In this document: piece by piece, positions 7,370 to 17,466 of the stretch
How the letters are laid out: each line of letters begins with the position of its first letter
How positions within the stretch are numbered: the first letter of the stretch is position 1
Source: Acetobacteraceae bacterium
Lineage (GTDB): Bacteria > Pseudomonadota > Alphaproteobacteria > Acetobacterales > Acetobacteraceae
Direction: 5' to 3'
Length of the DNA stretch: 41,870 nucleotides
Assembly (NCBI GenBank): GCA_025352375.1
Contig: JANXTL010000195.1
Coordinates: 1 to 41,870 of the forward strand
Made by a program: the position numbers and the translations under genes
Notes under the pieces: model-generated
The model's input: only the letters and a program-made list of their open reading frames with translations
Told to the model about the DNA's origin: nothing
Databases searched by the model: none

Positions 7370-10300
7370 ATGAAACGTCTGACCGGGTTTTTTACAGCGG
7401 CGCTGCTGATTGTCATCGCCGCCGTGGTCATCACCTGGCAAATGCAAAAGGGGACGCAACGGGACGCAACGGTCGTGGCAATCGCCGCACCAGCGCCAAC
7501 GCCGGCAGCGGTGCCCGCACCCGCACCCACAGCACCCACCGCAACGGCCCCGGCACCGGTCGCGGTCGCACCGCCTCCCCCGCCGGTTGTCGTGCCCTTC
7601 AGCTTCAGCCGCGCCGTGGCCGACCTGTCGCACGCACGCCCCGGCGCCTGCCTGAATTTCACGCAGCCGCTCGATGCGCGTCCGGAAGTCCATTACCAGG
7701 ACTACGTCAAAATCACCCCGGCCCCCGACGCCCAGTTCCGCGTCCAGGATAAGTCGCTGTGCGTGGAGGGCCTCGTCCTGGCCAAGAAATACAAAATAGA
7801 AATCGCCGCCGGCCTTCCCGCGCGCGACGGGAGCAAGCTCGCCGCGGCGGCAGAGGCAAATCTCGACTTCGGCGATCGCCCCAAAATGGTCGGTTTCGGC
7901 GGCGCGGGCTACATCCTGAGCCGGGAAACCGCCACCGCCGGTGTCACGATCGATACTATCAACGTCGACACCGTCGCGATCGAGGTGCTGCGCGTCGGCG
8001 ACCGCCTGTCCCCCAGCATGATCAAAGCGCTGCGAACCGACACGCCCTCCTACGAATACAGCCTCAGCCAACTCGTCGACCAATCCGCTCGGCCTGTCTG
8101 GTCGGGCACCATGGAAACCAAGGGCCCGCGTAATGAGATCGTGCATACCGCGTTCCCCCTGAGCCAGGTGGCTGAACCGCGCCAGCCCGGTGTCTATTTG
8201 ATCGTCGCCGCCAATGCCGCGGACCTGAAACCGAGGGCCAAGGATAAGACGCTCCTCTGGCTGCGCAGCGATAACAACGAATTCGCCGCCCAGGTGGTGG
8301 TGCAAACCGATATCGCGCTGACCACGGTGACCGCCGCCGACGGGCTGCACGTATTTACGCGCTCGCTCAGCACCGCCGGCCCGATCGGCGGGGTCGAAAT
8401 TCAGTTGCAGGCACGCGACAGCCAGATTCTGGGCAAGGCGACCACCGACGCGGGCGGCCATGCGGTGCTGCCCCCCGGCCTGCTGCGCGGAACCGGCGCG
8501 GCCAGTGCCAACACCGTAGTTGCCTACGGACAGAACCAGGATTTCGCGATCCTGGACGTGACCCAGGCCGCCTTCGACCTGTCCGATCGCGGCGTCGCCG
8601 GGCGCGATGTGCAGGGCCCGCTGGACGCGTTCGTCTACACCGATCGCGGGATCTACCGCCCCGGCGAGCACATCCACGCCATGGCGCTGCTGCGCGACCG
8701 CGTCGGTGCGGCCCTTGACGACGGGGGCATTACCCTGTCGCTGAAGCGCCCGAACGGGGTCGTATTCAAACGGTCGGTTCTGACCCCGCAGCCGGCGGGC
8801 GGGTTCCGCATGGATTACGACCTGCCCGATACTGCGAGCCGCGGCGTCTGGCGCATCGTGGCGACCGACGCCGACGACAAAACCATCGGCGAGACCGCCT
8901 TCGAAGTGCAGGATTTCGTCCCCCAGCGCATCAAAGTGACCGCTCGGAGCGACGCCACGAAATTGCAACCCGGTGACGCCATTTCAATCGCCATCGACGG
9001 ACGGTTTCTGTATGGCGCACCTGCTGGGGGCCTCGGCGCCGAAGCGCATATGAATGTCACAGTCGATATGGCACCGTTTTCGCAATCGGCACAGGGTTTC
9101 CATTTTGGCCTCCAAGCGACGGATTTCAAACCGGTCGAGGCCGATTTGACCGCCGAGAACAGCGACGACCAGGGCCACGCAGTCGCCACCGGCAAACTGG
9201 AGCTGACGCCGCCGCCGAACGTCGCGCTTAAGGCGACCATCACCGCCGGCTTGCAGGAACCGGGGGGCCGGGTGACGTCCGACACCGTCATCCTGCCGAT
9301 CCGGCCGGGCAAATCGATGATCGGCATCCGCCCGCGCTTCAAGGACGCCCAGGTCGGTGAGGGCGATGAGGCCGGCTTCGAAATCATCGCCGTCGACAAC
9401 GATGGCAAGCCGATGGCCGGACACCTGCATTGGACCGTAATCCGCCAGGACCACCACTACGACTGGTATTTGTCCGGCGGCCGCTGGACGTTCCACAAAT
9501 CGGATACCGAAAAAGCGATCGACTCGGGCGACATGGACGTCGTCGCCGACCGGCCGGGCGTCATCCTCCGCAAATTCGGCTGGGGCGATTACCGTCTGGT
9601 TGTCGAGGGCGCCGACAAGACGATGGCCAGCTTCGCTTTCCGCGCCGGCTGGGCCGAAACCGATGGCGCCGCCGAAACCCCCGACAAAGTCGAAGTCACC
9701 GTCGAACACGATCGCGTCAAGCTGGGCGAAACCGCCCGCGTGCGCATCGTGCCGCCGTTCGCCGGCAAGGTCCGGCTGATGGTCGCCCGCGACAAGGTTT
9801 TCGAAATCCGCGAACTGGACGTGCCGAAGGAAGGCGCGACCGTGGAAATACAAGCGAGCGCGGATTGGGGCAGCGGCGCCTACATGCTGGCATCGCTCTA
9901 CCGCCCGGCGGACGGCGGGCGCGGGCATATGCCGATCCGAGCAATTGGGCTGGCATGGGTGGGAGTCGATCCGGGATCGCATCTGTTTAACGTCGCGTTG
10001 ACGCTGCCGCCGAAGGTGACTCCCCGCCAGACGGTCGATATCCCGCTCACCATCGTGGGCGGGACGGCTGGCGAACAGGTCTATCTGACCCTGGCGGCGG
10101 TGGATGAGGGCATCCTGCAACTCACCCGCTTCAAGACGCCCGACCCCGAAAAATACTATTTCGGGCAGCGCCGCCTCGCGCTGGAAATCCGTGACGATTA
10201 CGGGCATTTGCTCGACGGCACCCAGGGCGATGTGGGTAAATTACGAGCGGGCGGCGACGCGTTTGGGGGTAAGGGTCTGCCGGTGGTGCCGACCAAATCG

Positions 10301-12397
10301 GTGTCCCTGTTCGAAGGCCCGGTAAAAGTCGGCGCCGACGGCAAAGTCACCGTTCCGATCGTGATCCCCGATTTCGAGGGCGAGCTGCGGGTGATGGCCA
10401 TCGCCTTCAGCCACTCCGCCATCGGCAAAGCCGAGTCGCCGCTGACGGTGCGCGACCCGGTCGTGCCCGATCTGGCGATGCCGCGCTTCCTGGCCCCCGG
10501 CGACGCGGGCAAGATGACTCTGCTGATCGACAATCTCGACGGCGATGCCGGGGCCTACAAGGCCGACCTCGCCATCGCCGGGGCCGCGACCATGCCGGGT
10601 TACAAACCCTGGCAGGCCTCGCTGAAAGCCAAAGAGCGGCAGATCGTTACTTTTCCGATCACCGGTTCGGCTGAGGGGATCGCAACGGTCACCGTCACCC
10701 TCACCGGTCCCAACAATCTGTCGATTGTCCGGTCGTGGTCCATCGCGGTGCGGGGCGCGCATTACCCGGTCACCCTGGAATCGGTCGTGCTGCAAAAGCA
10801 GAACGAACCATTCAAACTCGAACCGATGCTGATGGATGCGTTCGTGCCCGGCAGCGCCTCGGTGCAAATGAGCTACGCGCGGCTCGCAGGCATGGATGTC
10901 GCGGGCCTGCTGCAATCGCTGTGGCGCTACCCCTATGGATGCACCGAACAGCTGTCGTCCACGGCGTTTCCGCTGACGTATTACGACGATCCCGCGCTCA
11001 GCAGCGGTTCTGCGGACAAGCTCGCGGTGCATAAGCGGGTGCAGGACGCCATCGACCGCATTGTCGACCGTCAGGACCCCGAGGGCACCTTCGGCTTGTG
11101 GCGCGCCGGCGACGGGTTGGCCAGCAACTGGCTGAACCTTTATGCGCTGGACTTCCTGCTGCACGCCAAAGCGGCCGGCTACGACGTGCCGGATTCGGTG
11201 ATCGAGCGCAGCTACACCAACGCCGAATCCATCTTCCGGGGCAACGATGCGTCCTCGGGTATGCCGGGCAGCAAGGGGGATGCGGCTGCCTATGCCGCGT
11301 GGCTGCTGGCGCCGGTGCATCGTGTGGACCTCGGCCGCTTGCGGCAGATCCATGACGGCTTGCAGGTTCGTCCGGAACTGGTGACCTGGGATACCAAAAA
11401 GGACGACCAGACGATCGCCAATCCGATGGCGTTGGCGCAGTTCGGCGGCGCCCTGGCGGTTCTCGGCGACCGCTCCCGCGGATCGAACGCGATGAGCCTC
11501 GCGGTCAATCATGTCGAGCGCGGATATTTCTCCGAATGGTGGGAAGCGACGGGCTACTGGTCCCGCATTCGCGACGCCGCCGGCATCCTCGCGATCTCCG
11601 CCGAGAGCGACCAGCTTCCAGTCGTGCGCCCGTTGCTGCCGCGCTTGCAGGCAATGAGCAAATCGCCCGAACGGCTGACCACGCAGGAAAAAGCGTGGCT
11701 GCTGGTCGCGGCGCACGCCGTCACGGCGGGCGACAAGGCGATCGGGCTTTCGGTCAACGGCAAACCGGTCGAGGGGCCGCGCGGTCAGGCGGTGCTGCAT
11801 CCGACGGGTGCGGACATCGCCGCGGGTTACAGCGTGGCGCCCACCGGTCAGGATTTGTGGCGCACCACGATTGTCCGCGGCTCCCCCAAGGACGCCGCGC
11901 CGGCCATGGCCAATGGGCTGACCTTGACGAAGCGGTATTTCACCACCGACGGCAAGCCGCTCGACCCCGCCAGCGTCCCGCAAAACCGGCGCTTCATCGT
12001 GGTGCTGCAAGGCGCGTCCACTGACCACGTAGTGCACCGGTTGGCGCTGGTCGATCTGCTGCCCGCCGGTTGGGAGATCGAGGGGATCGTCAAACCCGAC
12101 CAAGCGCCCGACTTCCTCGACCAGATCACCCGTCCCCGGGTGCGTGAAGCCCGCGACGACCGGTTGGTGGTTGCCCTCGATATCGGCGCGGACGCCTACT
12201 ACTACCGCGACTGGATCACCGACGAAGACAAGGAAGCCGACAGCGAGGCCAGGAAGGGCCACTTCACCGTGGCCTACGTGGTGCGGGCCGTCACGCCCGG
12301 CACGTTCACGCTGCCGGAAGCCGTGGTCGAGGACATGTACCGCCCCGGCGTCATGGCCCGCACGGCCGCGGGCCGCGTGCGTGTGACAGAGCCGTAA
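7370..12397 (+). CDS. Bacterial alpha-2-macroglobulin family protein (YfhM-like)
   Basis: This 1675-residue protein is a periplasmic protease-trap homologue. It has an N-terminal membrane segment (about 5-24) without a lipobox Cys, then an Ala/Pro-rich linker (about 38-75), macroglobulin domains, a bait region and the thioester motif CTEQ at 1191-1194 inside YGCTEQLSS. The intact Cys and Gln mean covalent trapping is possible. The length is close to E. coli YfhM (about 1650). A 10-bp tandem duplication (7451-7470) lies in the linker codons. Five bases separate its start region from pbpC downstream, the family's standard partner, which is thought to repair peptidoglycan where the macroglobulin has trapped an invading protease. 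Confidence 0.93.
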   Translation: MKRLTGFFTAALLIVIAAVVITWQMQKGTQRDATVVAIAAPAPTPAAVPAPAPTAPTATAPAPVAVAPPPPPVVVPFSFSRAVADLSHARPGACLNFTQPLDARPEVHYQDYVKITPAPDAQFRVQDKSLCVEGLVLAKKYKIEIAAGLPARDGSKLAAAAEANLDFGDRPKMVGFGGAGYILSRETATAGVTIDTINVDTVAIEVLRVGDRLSPSMIKALRTDTPSYEYSLSQLVDQSARPVWSGTMETKGPRNEIVHTAFPLSQVAEPRQPGVYLIVAANAADLKPRAKDKTLLWLRSDNNEFAAQVVVQTDIALTTVTAADGLHVFTRSLSTAGPIGGVEIQLQARDSQILGKATTDAGGHAVLPPGLLRGTGAASANTVVAYGQNQDFAILDVTQAAFDLSDRGVAGRDVQGPLDAFVYTDRGIYRPGEHIHAMALLRDRVGAALDDGGITLSLKRPNGVVFKRSVLTPQPAGGFRMDYDLPDTASRGVWRIVATDADDKTIGETAFEVQDFVPQRIKVTARSDATKLQPGDAISIAIDGRFLYGAPAGGLGAEAHMNVTVDMAPFSQSAQGFHFGLQATDFKPVEADLTAENSDDQGHAVATGKLELTPPPNVALKATITAGLQEPGGRVTSDTVILPIRPGKSMIGIRPRFKDAQVGEGDEAGFEIIAVDNDGKPMAGHLHWTVIRQDHHYDWYLSGGRWTFHKSDTEKAIDSGDMDVVADRPGVILRKFGWGDYRLVVEGADKTMASFAFRAGWAETDGAAETPDKVEVTVEHDRVKLGETARVRIVPPFAGKVRLMVARDKVFEIRELDVPKEGATVEIQASADWGSGAYMLASLYRPADGGRGHMPIRAIGLAWVGVDPGSHLFNVALTLPPKVTPRQTVDIPLTIVGGTAGEQVYLTLAAVDEGILQLTRFKTPDPEKYYFGQRRLALEIRDDYGHLLDGTQGDVGKLRAGGDAFGGKGLPVVPTKSVSLFEGPVKVGADGKVTVPIVIPDFEGELRVMAIAFSHSAIGKAESPLTVRDPVVPDLAMPRFLAPGDAGKMTLLIDNLDGDAGAYKADLAIAGAATMPGYKPWQASLKAKERQIVTFPITGSAEGIATVTVTLTGPNNLSIVRSWSIAVRGAHYPVTLESVVLQKQNEPFKLEPMLMDAFVPGSASVQMSYARLAGMDVAGLLQSLWRYPYGCTEQLSSTAFPLTYYDDPALSSGSADKLAVHKRVQDAIDRIVDRQDPEGTFGLWRAGDGLASNWLNLYALDFLLHAKAAGYDVPDSVIERSYTNAESIFRGNDASSGMPGSKGDAAAYAAWLLAPVHRVDLGRLRQIHDGLQVRPELVTWDTKKDDQTIANPMALAQFGGALAVLGDRSRGSNAMSLAVNHVERGYFSEWWEATGYWSRIRDAAGILAISAESDQLPVVRPLLPRLQAMSKSPERLTTQEKAWLLVAAHAVTAGDKAIGLSVNGKPVEGPRGQAVLHPTGADIAAGYSVAPTGQDLWRTTIVRGSPKDAAPAMANGLTLTKRYFTTDGKPLDPASVPQNRRFIVVLQGASTDHVVHRLALVDLLPAGWEIEGIVKPDQAPDFLDQITRPRVREARDDRLVVALDIGADAYYYRDWITDEDKEADSEARKGHFTVAYVVRAVTPGTFTLPEAVVEDMYRPGVMARTAAGRVRVTEP

Positions 12398-12401
12398 GTT
12401 C

Positions 12402-14438
12402 ATGCGCTGGCGCCATGTCGCCGCGGGCCTGCTGATCCTGGCCAGCGGCGTGGTTGCCCTCGACCGGGTGTTTCCGCCCGACCTGGCCCGTTGGCGGAAC
12501 CGGTCGAGCGTGGTCCTCGCCGTCGACGGGACGGTGCTGAACGTGGCCACCACCAAGGATGGCATGTGGCGTTTGGCGACCCGGCCGCACGCGGTAAATA
12601 CGTACTACCTCGACATGCTGTTGGCGGCCGAGGACCATCGGTTCCGCGCCCACCTCGGGGTCGATCCATTGGCAGCCGGCCGTGCCGCGTGGCAGCTCGC
12701 CACCAACGGGCGAATCGTCTCCGGTGGCTCCACCCTGACGATGCAGGTAGCCCGGCTGTTGGAACCGCACCGAAGGTCGATCCTGGGCAAGTTACACGAC
12801 GCCATTCGTGCCGTGCAGCTGGAGGTTCGGTTCAACAAAGACGAAATCCTGGCGATGTACCTGACCCTCGCCCCGTTCGGCGGCAACGTCGAAGGGGTTC
12901 GGGCGGCATCGCTCGCCTGGTTCGGGCATGAGCCAGACCGTCTCACACCGGGGGAGGCCGCGATTCTGGTCGCCCTCCCGCAACGCCCCACCGCGCTGCG
13001 GCCGGACCGGCACCCCCAGGCCGCCATCGCCGCCGCGGCCCATTTGATGCGCCGGCTGGCCGACGGGGGCCGCATCCCCCTCGCCGATCTGGAAACCCCA
13101 CCGCCTGCCATCGCCGCTCGGCGGGCCTTTCCACGCTTCGCGATGCACGTCGCGCAACGCTTCGGCGTGGACGGCAGCCAACCCATTCGCACCACCCTGG
13201 ATGCACGCATTCAGACGGCGACCGAACGCCTCGCCGCCGACGCCGCCGCGCGCATGACGGATGGCGGCGACCTTGCGATCCTCGTTGTCGACAACCGGGA
13301 CCTTTCCGTCCGCGCCTGGATCGGCGGCGTTCGCAGTGCGCTGGACCTGGTGCGCCGCCGCCGCTCCCCCGGGTCGGCGCTGAAACCCTTTATCTACGGG
13401 CTTGCCTTCGACGATTTGGCGCTGCTGCCAGATAGCCTGATCGAGGACCGGCCGATCCGCATCGGCGACTACGCCCCCGAGAACTTCGACCGCGGCTTCC
13501 ACGGCCAGGTCACCGCGCGCTTTGCCCTGCAACAATCGTTGAACGTACCGGCAATCGTGCTGCTGGACCGCGTCGGGCCCGGAAGACTGGCGGCGACACT
13601 GCGCGATGCCGGGGTGCGCCTCGATTTTCCGGCGGGCGATGCGGCACCGACGTTGCCGCTCGCGTTGGGCGGCGTCGGCATCAGCCTGCTGGATCTGACC
13701 CAGCTCTACGCTGGCCTGGCGCACAACGGCCGCAGCGCGGCACCGCACATCTTGGAAAACCAGGCGCACCAAGCCGGCACGCTGATGACGCAGCACGCAG
13801 CGCGCATGATCACGGATATCCTGCGCGCCTCCCCTCCGCCGGAGGGCCGCATGGCGGTCGGCCTGATAAAGGACCCCCGCCCGATCGCCTACAAGACCGG
13901 CACGTCCTACGGGTTCCGCGACGCCTGGGCGGTTGGGTATTCGCCGAGCTGGACGGTAGGGGTGTGGACGGGTCGGGCGGATGGGACGCCACGGCCAGGG
14001 TTTTATGGGCGCAATACCGCCGCGCCGCTGCTGTTCGCGGTGTTCGACAGGCTGCCGGCTGAGACGGAACCGGACCCTCTGGCCCCGGCGGCCGAGGGGT
14101 TGCGAACCGCCGTTTCAGCGCCGGTGCCACGCGGGTTGCGTCGGTTTGCCGAACGCGACAGCCCGCGCATGCCCGGCAACACATCGCCGCCGCGCATTCA
14201 ATTTCCGCCGGATGGCGCGCAGTTGGATCTGACTCGCGAAGACGGACAGCGCGGCGCGTTAAAGCTGGAGGCCAACAGCGGCACCCCGCCCTATCGCTGG
14301 TCGGTGAACGGGATGCCCGTGCCGGCCCCACTTTGGGCCGCGGTGCCGTCGTGGCAACCAGACGGGCCTGGGTTCGTGCGCGTGACGGTGGTCGATGCGG
14401 CCGGAAAGCGGGCGAGCGCCACGGTGCGGGTGCGTTGA
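12402..14438 (+). CDS. pbpC: Penicillin-binding protein 1C
   Basis: This 678-residue bifunctional peptidoglycan synthase has an N-terminal membrane anchor (about 5-20). The glycosyltransferase domain carries the catalytic Glu in AAEDHRF (E77) and GGSTLTMQVARLL. The transpeptidase domain has the SxxK serine at S325 (SALK, K328), SLN at 379-381 and KTGTS from K498. A C-terminal BiPBP_C-like domain (about 595-678, ending in VTVVDAAGKRASATV) is characteristic of PbpC. The ATG lies 4 bp after the macroglobulin stop, so the two form one transcription unit. The gene is convergent with, and only 3 bp from, the next minus-strand gene. Confidence 0.95.
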   Translation: MRWRHVAAGLLILASGVVALDRVFPPDLARWRNRSSVVLAVDGTVLNVATTKDGMWRLATRPHAVNTYYLDMLLAAEDHRFRAHLGVDPLAAGRAAWQLATNGRIVSGGSTLTMQVARLLEPHRRSILGKLHDAIRAVQLEVRFNKDEILAMYLTLAPFGGNVEGVRAASLAWFGHEPDRLTPGEAAILVALPQRPTALRPDRHPQAAIAAAAHLMRRLADGGRIPLADLETPPPAIAARRAFPRFAMHVAQRFGVDGSQPIRTTLDARIQTATERLAADAAARMTDGGDLAILVVDNRDLSVRAWIGGVRSALDLVRRRRSPGSALKPFIYGLAFDDLALLPDSLIEDRPIRIGDYAPENFDRGFHGQVTARFALQQSLNVPAIVLLDRVGPGRLAATLRDAGVRLDFPAGDAAPTLPLALGGVGISLLDLTQLYAGLAHNGRSAAPHILENQAHQAGTLMTQHAARMITDILRASPPPEGRMAVGLIKDPRPIAYKTGTSYGFRDAWAVGYSPSWTVGVWTGRADGTPRPGFYGRNTAAPLLFAVFDRLPAETEPDPLAPAAEGLRTAVSAPVPRGLRRFAERDSPRMPGNTSPPRIQFPPDGAQLDLTREDGQRGALKLEANSGTPPYRWSVNGMPVPAPLWAAVPSWQPDGPGFVRVTVVDAAGKRASATVRVR

Positions 14439-14441
14439 CCT

Positions 14442-14741
14442 TCACACCGTTAGTTCGACCACCACCGGCCCCGACACCGCATCGGTGACGCCGCGGCCCT
14501 CTCCCTGATCCTCCAAGGTGTCGCGGAAACTATCGAGGGTCGCGATCATCCTGCTCCGAGCGGCGGCGATGGCCTCGGTGTCGGTCCATTCCGCGATCAG
14601 GCAGAATGTTCGCTCGCCGGTTTGGATGATCTCGCCGCGTAACAGACCCGGCCAACTCGCCTTGCCCCCGCGATGCGCATCGAGGAATTTCTGTTCCTGG
14701 CCCGATTTCACCCGGAACCTGACGGTATTGAACGCGGACAT
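14442..14741 (-). CDS. Antibiotic-biosynthesis-monooxygenase-like (ABM) small protein
   Basis: The 99-residue protein looks like a dimeric alpha/beta-barrel (ABM) domain: NTVRFRVKSGQEQKFLDAHR, CLIAEWTDTEAIAAARSRM. Such proteins are small cofactor-free oxygenases or stress-related proteins, and the substrate is unknown. The frame is open 14 codons further, but AAGGAGA lies 6 bases before the ATG of MSAFNTV, which decides the start. It is the last gene of a three-gene minus-strand set with the SnoaL-like protein (29 bp upstream) and the methyltransferase. Confidence 0.7.
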   Translation of the reverse strand: MSAFNTVRFRVKSGQEQKFLDAHRGGKASWPGLLRGEIIQTGERTFCLIAEWTDTEAIAAARSRMIATLDSFRDTLEDQGEGRGVTDAVSGPVVVELTV

Positions 14742-14770
14742 GTCGCAGTCTCCTTCGTTGGGGTAATCGG

Positions 14771-15121
14771 TCAGGAATCCCACGCCTGGATCGCGGTCTG
14801 GCGGACGATCTTGCCGCCCTCCAGCTCCAGCGTGGCGGAGCAGAACACGCGGTTCCCATCCGGGTAGGTGCAGGCCTGGGTGAAGGCCAGCTTGTCGCCC
14901 TCGGCAATGCCGAACTCGACGCGGTGCGTCATGGTGCGGCCGCAGACATCGTTGTAATATGCCCCGATGGCCTCCCGCCCCTTGATCTCGTGCGGCCGGC
15001 CGGGCGGATTGTCCTGGTCGATGATGCGCAGGACGGCATCGTCGGCGTAAAAGCCGCTCAATGTTGGCCCGTCGCGGGTTTCGATGGCGCGCCGCAGCGC
15101 GGGAATTGTCAGCGTTTCCAT
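14771..15121 (-). CDS. SnoaL-like / NTF2-fold protein
   Basis: The 116-residue protein has the NTF2/SnoaL pattern: DGPTLSGFYADDAVLRIID, GREAIGAYYNDV, and alternating strands ending in GGKIVRQTAIQAWD. Members are small ketosteroid-isomerase-like enzymes or binding proteins, and no catalytic assignment can be made. GGAG lies 8 bases before the ATG. The stop of the upstream methyltransferase is 11 bp away, indicating an operon. The grouping with an ABM-like protein and a methyltransferase resembles small-molecule tailoring sets, though no other biosynthetic gene is near. Confidence 0.7.
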   Translation of the reverse strand: METLTIPALRRAIETRDGPTLSGFYADDAVLRIIDQDNPPGRPHEIKGREAIGAYYNDVCGRTMTHRVEFGIAEGDKLAFTQACTYPDGNRVFCSATLELEGGKIVRQTAIQAWDS

Positions 15122-15132
15122 GGTGTTTTCTC

Positions 15133-16191
15133 CTAAGGCCGTGCTTCCAGCACGAGGTTGAACGGGGTTTCGGTCGCTCGGCGGAATCGGGTGAATCCGC
15201 CGGCGGTCACGACTTCGCGCAGGCGCAGTTCCCCGGCTTGCGCGCCGAGGGCGGCCCCGACCTCCTGCGATAAAGACGCGGGCGTGCAGATCATGGTTGA
15301 GGCCGCGTAGTAGATGCGCCCGACCGGGTTGAGGTTGTCGGCCATCCGGTCGTGCGCGAAGGGCTCGACGATCATCCAGGTGCCGTCCGGCTTTAACGAT
15401 GCTCGGACATGCGCCGCTGCGCCCTGGGGGTCGCCCATGTCGTGCAGGCAGTCGAAGAAGGTGACCAGATCATAGCCCCGCGCGGGGAATTCCTTGGCAG
15501 AGGCAACCTCGAACGCGATCCGGTCGGCGACGCCGGCTTTGGCCGCGGCGTCCCGCGCCGTTTCGATCGACGGGAGGTGGTAGTCGAAGCCGTAGAAGCG
15601 GGATTTTGGGAATGCCTGCGCCATCAGGATGGTGGAGGCGCCGTGGCCGCAGCCGACGTCGGCGACCGTGGCGCCGCGTTGCAGTTTCGCCGCGACGCCG
15701 TCCAACGCCGGCAGCCATTCCGGCACCAGATGGTGGTTGTAGCTCGTGCGGAAGAACCGCTCGGTGCCGCAGAACAGGCAACGATGATGCTCATGCCAGC
15801 CGACGCCCTTGCCGGAGCGGAAGGCGTCGGTGACGCGGGGCACGGCGCGGAAGACGGCTTCGGCGATCTCGAAAAAACCGGCCATGAAGGCGGGGCTGCC
15901 TTCCTGGGCGAAGACCATCGCCTGTTCGGGTTCGAGATGGAATTGCCCGGTGGTGGCGTCGTGGGTGACGTAGCCCGAGGCCGCCTGCGCGGCCAACCAT
16001 TCACGCACATACCGCTCGGTGGTGCCGGTGCGGCGGGCGAGGGCGGCGGCGTCCATTGGGCCGGCGGCTTCCATGGCCTTGTAGAGGCCGAGCCGGTCGC
16101 CGACGACGACCAGCGCGGCGTTCAGCGTCGCGCCCATGTCGCCGAGCATGCGGCCGAGGAAAGCGTTGAGCCGGTCGGGATCTGGTTGCAT
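15133..16191 (-). CDS. SAM-dependent methyltransferase with N-terminal winged helix (Rv2258c-like)
   Basis: The 352-residue protein has an N-terminal winged-helix region (about 10-80: LNAALVVVGDRLGLYKAMEAAGPMD, RTGTTERYVREWLAAQAASGYV) and a C-terminal class I SAM domain with VADVGCGHGAST and FYGFDYH. This architecture matches the Rv2258c-type methyltransferases of unknown substrate. AAGGAGG lies 5-6 bases before the ATG of MQPDPDR, which decides the start against 44 further open codons. It is the first gene of the minus-strand trio. Confidence 0.85.
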   Translation of the reverse strand: MQPDPDRLNAFLGRMLGDMGATLNAALVVVGDRLGLYKAMEAAGPMDAAALARRTGTTERYVREWLAAQAASGYVTHDATTGQFHLEPEQAMVFAQEGSPAFMAGFFEIAEAVFRAVPRVTDAFRSGKGVGWHEHHRCLFCGTERFFRTSYNHHLVPEWLPALDGVAAKLQRGATVADVGCGHGASTILMAQAFPKSRFYGFDYHLPSIETARDAAAKAGVADRIAFEVASAKEFPARGYDLVTFFDCLHDMGDPQGAAAHVRASLKPDGTWMIVEPFAHDRMADNLNPVGRIYYAASTMICTPASLSQEVGAALGAQAGELRLREVVTAGGFTRFRRATETPFNLVLEARP

Positions 16192-16690
16192 CGTTTGCCT
16201 CCTTGGAAGGTTCGATGCGGGGAGGATGGCAGGGTTGGGTGGGGCGCGCTTCACCCGGAAGAGCCAGTGGGGGATGGCTCGTTTGGGGGGTATTGGGGCG
16301 GGCATCGGGTAGTGCGTGGCCACCCGTTCGGCGTCGTCACCCTCGGCCAGCCTACCGCCCGCCTGTCTGTGCTGGACGTTTCGGCAACCGCGGCGACCGA
16401 CCCGGCCGGTTACGGACCAACGACCTGCTGGCGAAACACGGCCCGGCTCTGCCGGTCCCGGCGTTTCGCGGCCTCATCGCGGCGGACTGCCCTCGGATGA
16501 TCGAGAACCGAATGCACGAGGTATACCGGGTCCACTTCCCCCAACTGTCAACATTGGTCTGGTAGGCGAAGCCCGGCCGCGTCTGCGGCCCGTATGGAGC
16601 GCGTGCGGGGGCGTGACCCCTACATCATAAACGGATGCCAATGGTCACGGTCCTTGAACCGAATCGCGGAGTAGTACTAGCCACTCCAAC
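16192..16690. other. Gene-poor stretch with a possible gene remnant
   Basis: No intact gene is visible in these 499 bases. On the plus strand, 16419-16565 reads TNDLLAKHGPALPVPAFRGLI, then AADCPRMIENRMHEVYRVHF, to a stop. This looks like the C-terminal end of a small conserved protein whose 5' part is not recognisable, so it is probably a relic (weak evidence). GC-rich hairpins follow at 16575-16590 (GGCCGC/GCGGCC) and 16608-16621 (GGGG/CCCC). The upstream end contains the promoter region of the minus-strand methyltransferase. Confidence 0.4.
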
Positions 16691-16751
16691 ATGGCCCTTG
16701 CACCAATTCAATTCAGATTTGTCTATCAGCCCACGGACAAATCCAACGCGC

Positions 16752-16868
16752 TAGAGCGTGATCGCCTGAGGTTGACTTCAACCTCGGGCGTGAATCACCC
16801 TCTCAAACAAAGGCTTAGACCATGATCCTACGCCGAGATCGCATGCAACCTCAAACGATCATGGTCTA
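16752..16868 (+). mobile_element. MITE-like element, copy B
   Basis: This 117-bp element has the same orientation as copy A and differs from it at two positions (T for A in GATCCTACG, A for G in CGCATGC). It is bounded by TA at 16752-16753 and 16867-16868, and interrupts codon 21 of the broken gene after Ala20. Confidence 0.85.
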
Positions 16869-17349
16869 AATGCTTATGACGCTGGCCTAGCATTGTATGG
16901 CATAGGGCGAAGCATGTCCATCGCAACTCACTACGTAACAAGCGGGAGGGTCATCAAACAAGCCCCGTCGTTAGACGGCGCGCGGGTTCTCATCATGCCG
17001 CCCCAACCGGGAAGCTTTGCATTCCTCACACTCATTGAGATCGCTTCAGTCGCTTCAGGCTTGGCCCTCGGAGTAGCCGGAAATCTTCTAACTGACCTTG
17101 TAAAATTCATGTATCGTCGAGGAGCTGGCCTTACTGACCAGCCGAAAGACTCTCAGGACTCTCACTTGCAGGGTATATTACGACGAAGCCCCGGTGACAT
17201 CGATGCTCTAAATGACGCCATTGACGAAGATATGGTGAGAATCCACAGGCCCTTCGAAGGCCCGGTCAACGTTCTTAATATATATGGAGGCACCGTTCAT
17301 ATCGGCACCTTTAACCACTCCACATATGCATACACGCGCGCGCGTGACT

Positions 17350-17466
17350 TAGACCATGATCTTTTGAGGTTGCACGCGATCTCGGCGTTGGATCATGGTC
17401 TAAGCCTTTGTTTGAGAGGGTGATTCACGCCCGAGGTTGAAGTCAACCTCAGGCGATCACGCTCTA
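17350..17466 (-). mobile_element. MITE-like element, copy C (inverted)
   Basis: This 117-bp element is inverted relative to copies A and B and differs from A at one internal position (AGATC for CGATC near the right end). TA dinucleotides bound it at 17350-17351 and 17465-17466. It splits the same gene that copy B interrupts and shifts the reading frame by one. Confidence 0.85.

Noticed and set aside
10241-12565. 774-codon open frame antisense to the macroglobulin gene (and similar long antisense frames at 7325-8968, 8984-10207, 5151-6464, 25933-27441, 28161-29705)
   Set aside because: They are by-products of third-position GC bias in real genes on the other strand. Compositions are rich in Arg, His and Gly with no family motifs or ribosome sites.
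16752-17466. MITE copies B and C as the two ends of a composite transposon carrying the gene between them
   Set aside because: The sequence between them is the middle of the same gene whose ends lie outside both copies. Each copy has its own TA boundaries and can be removed separately, so they are independent insertions.
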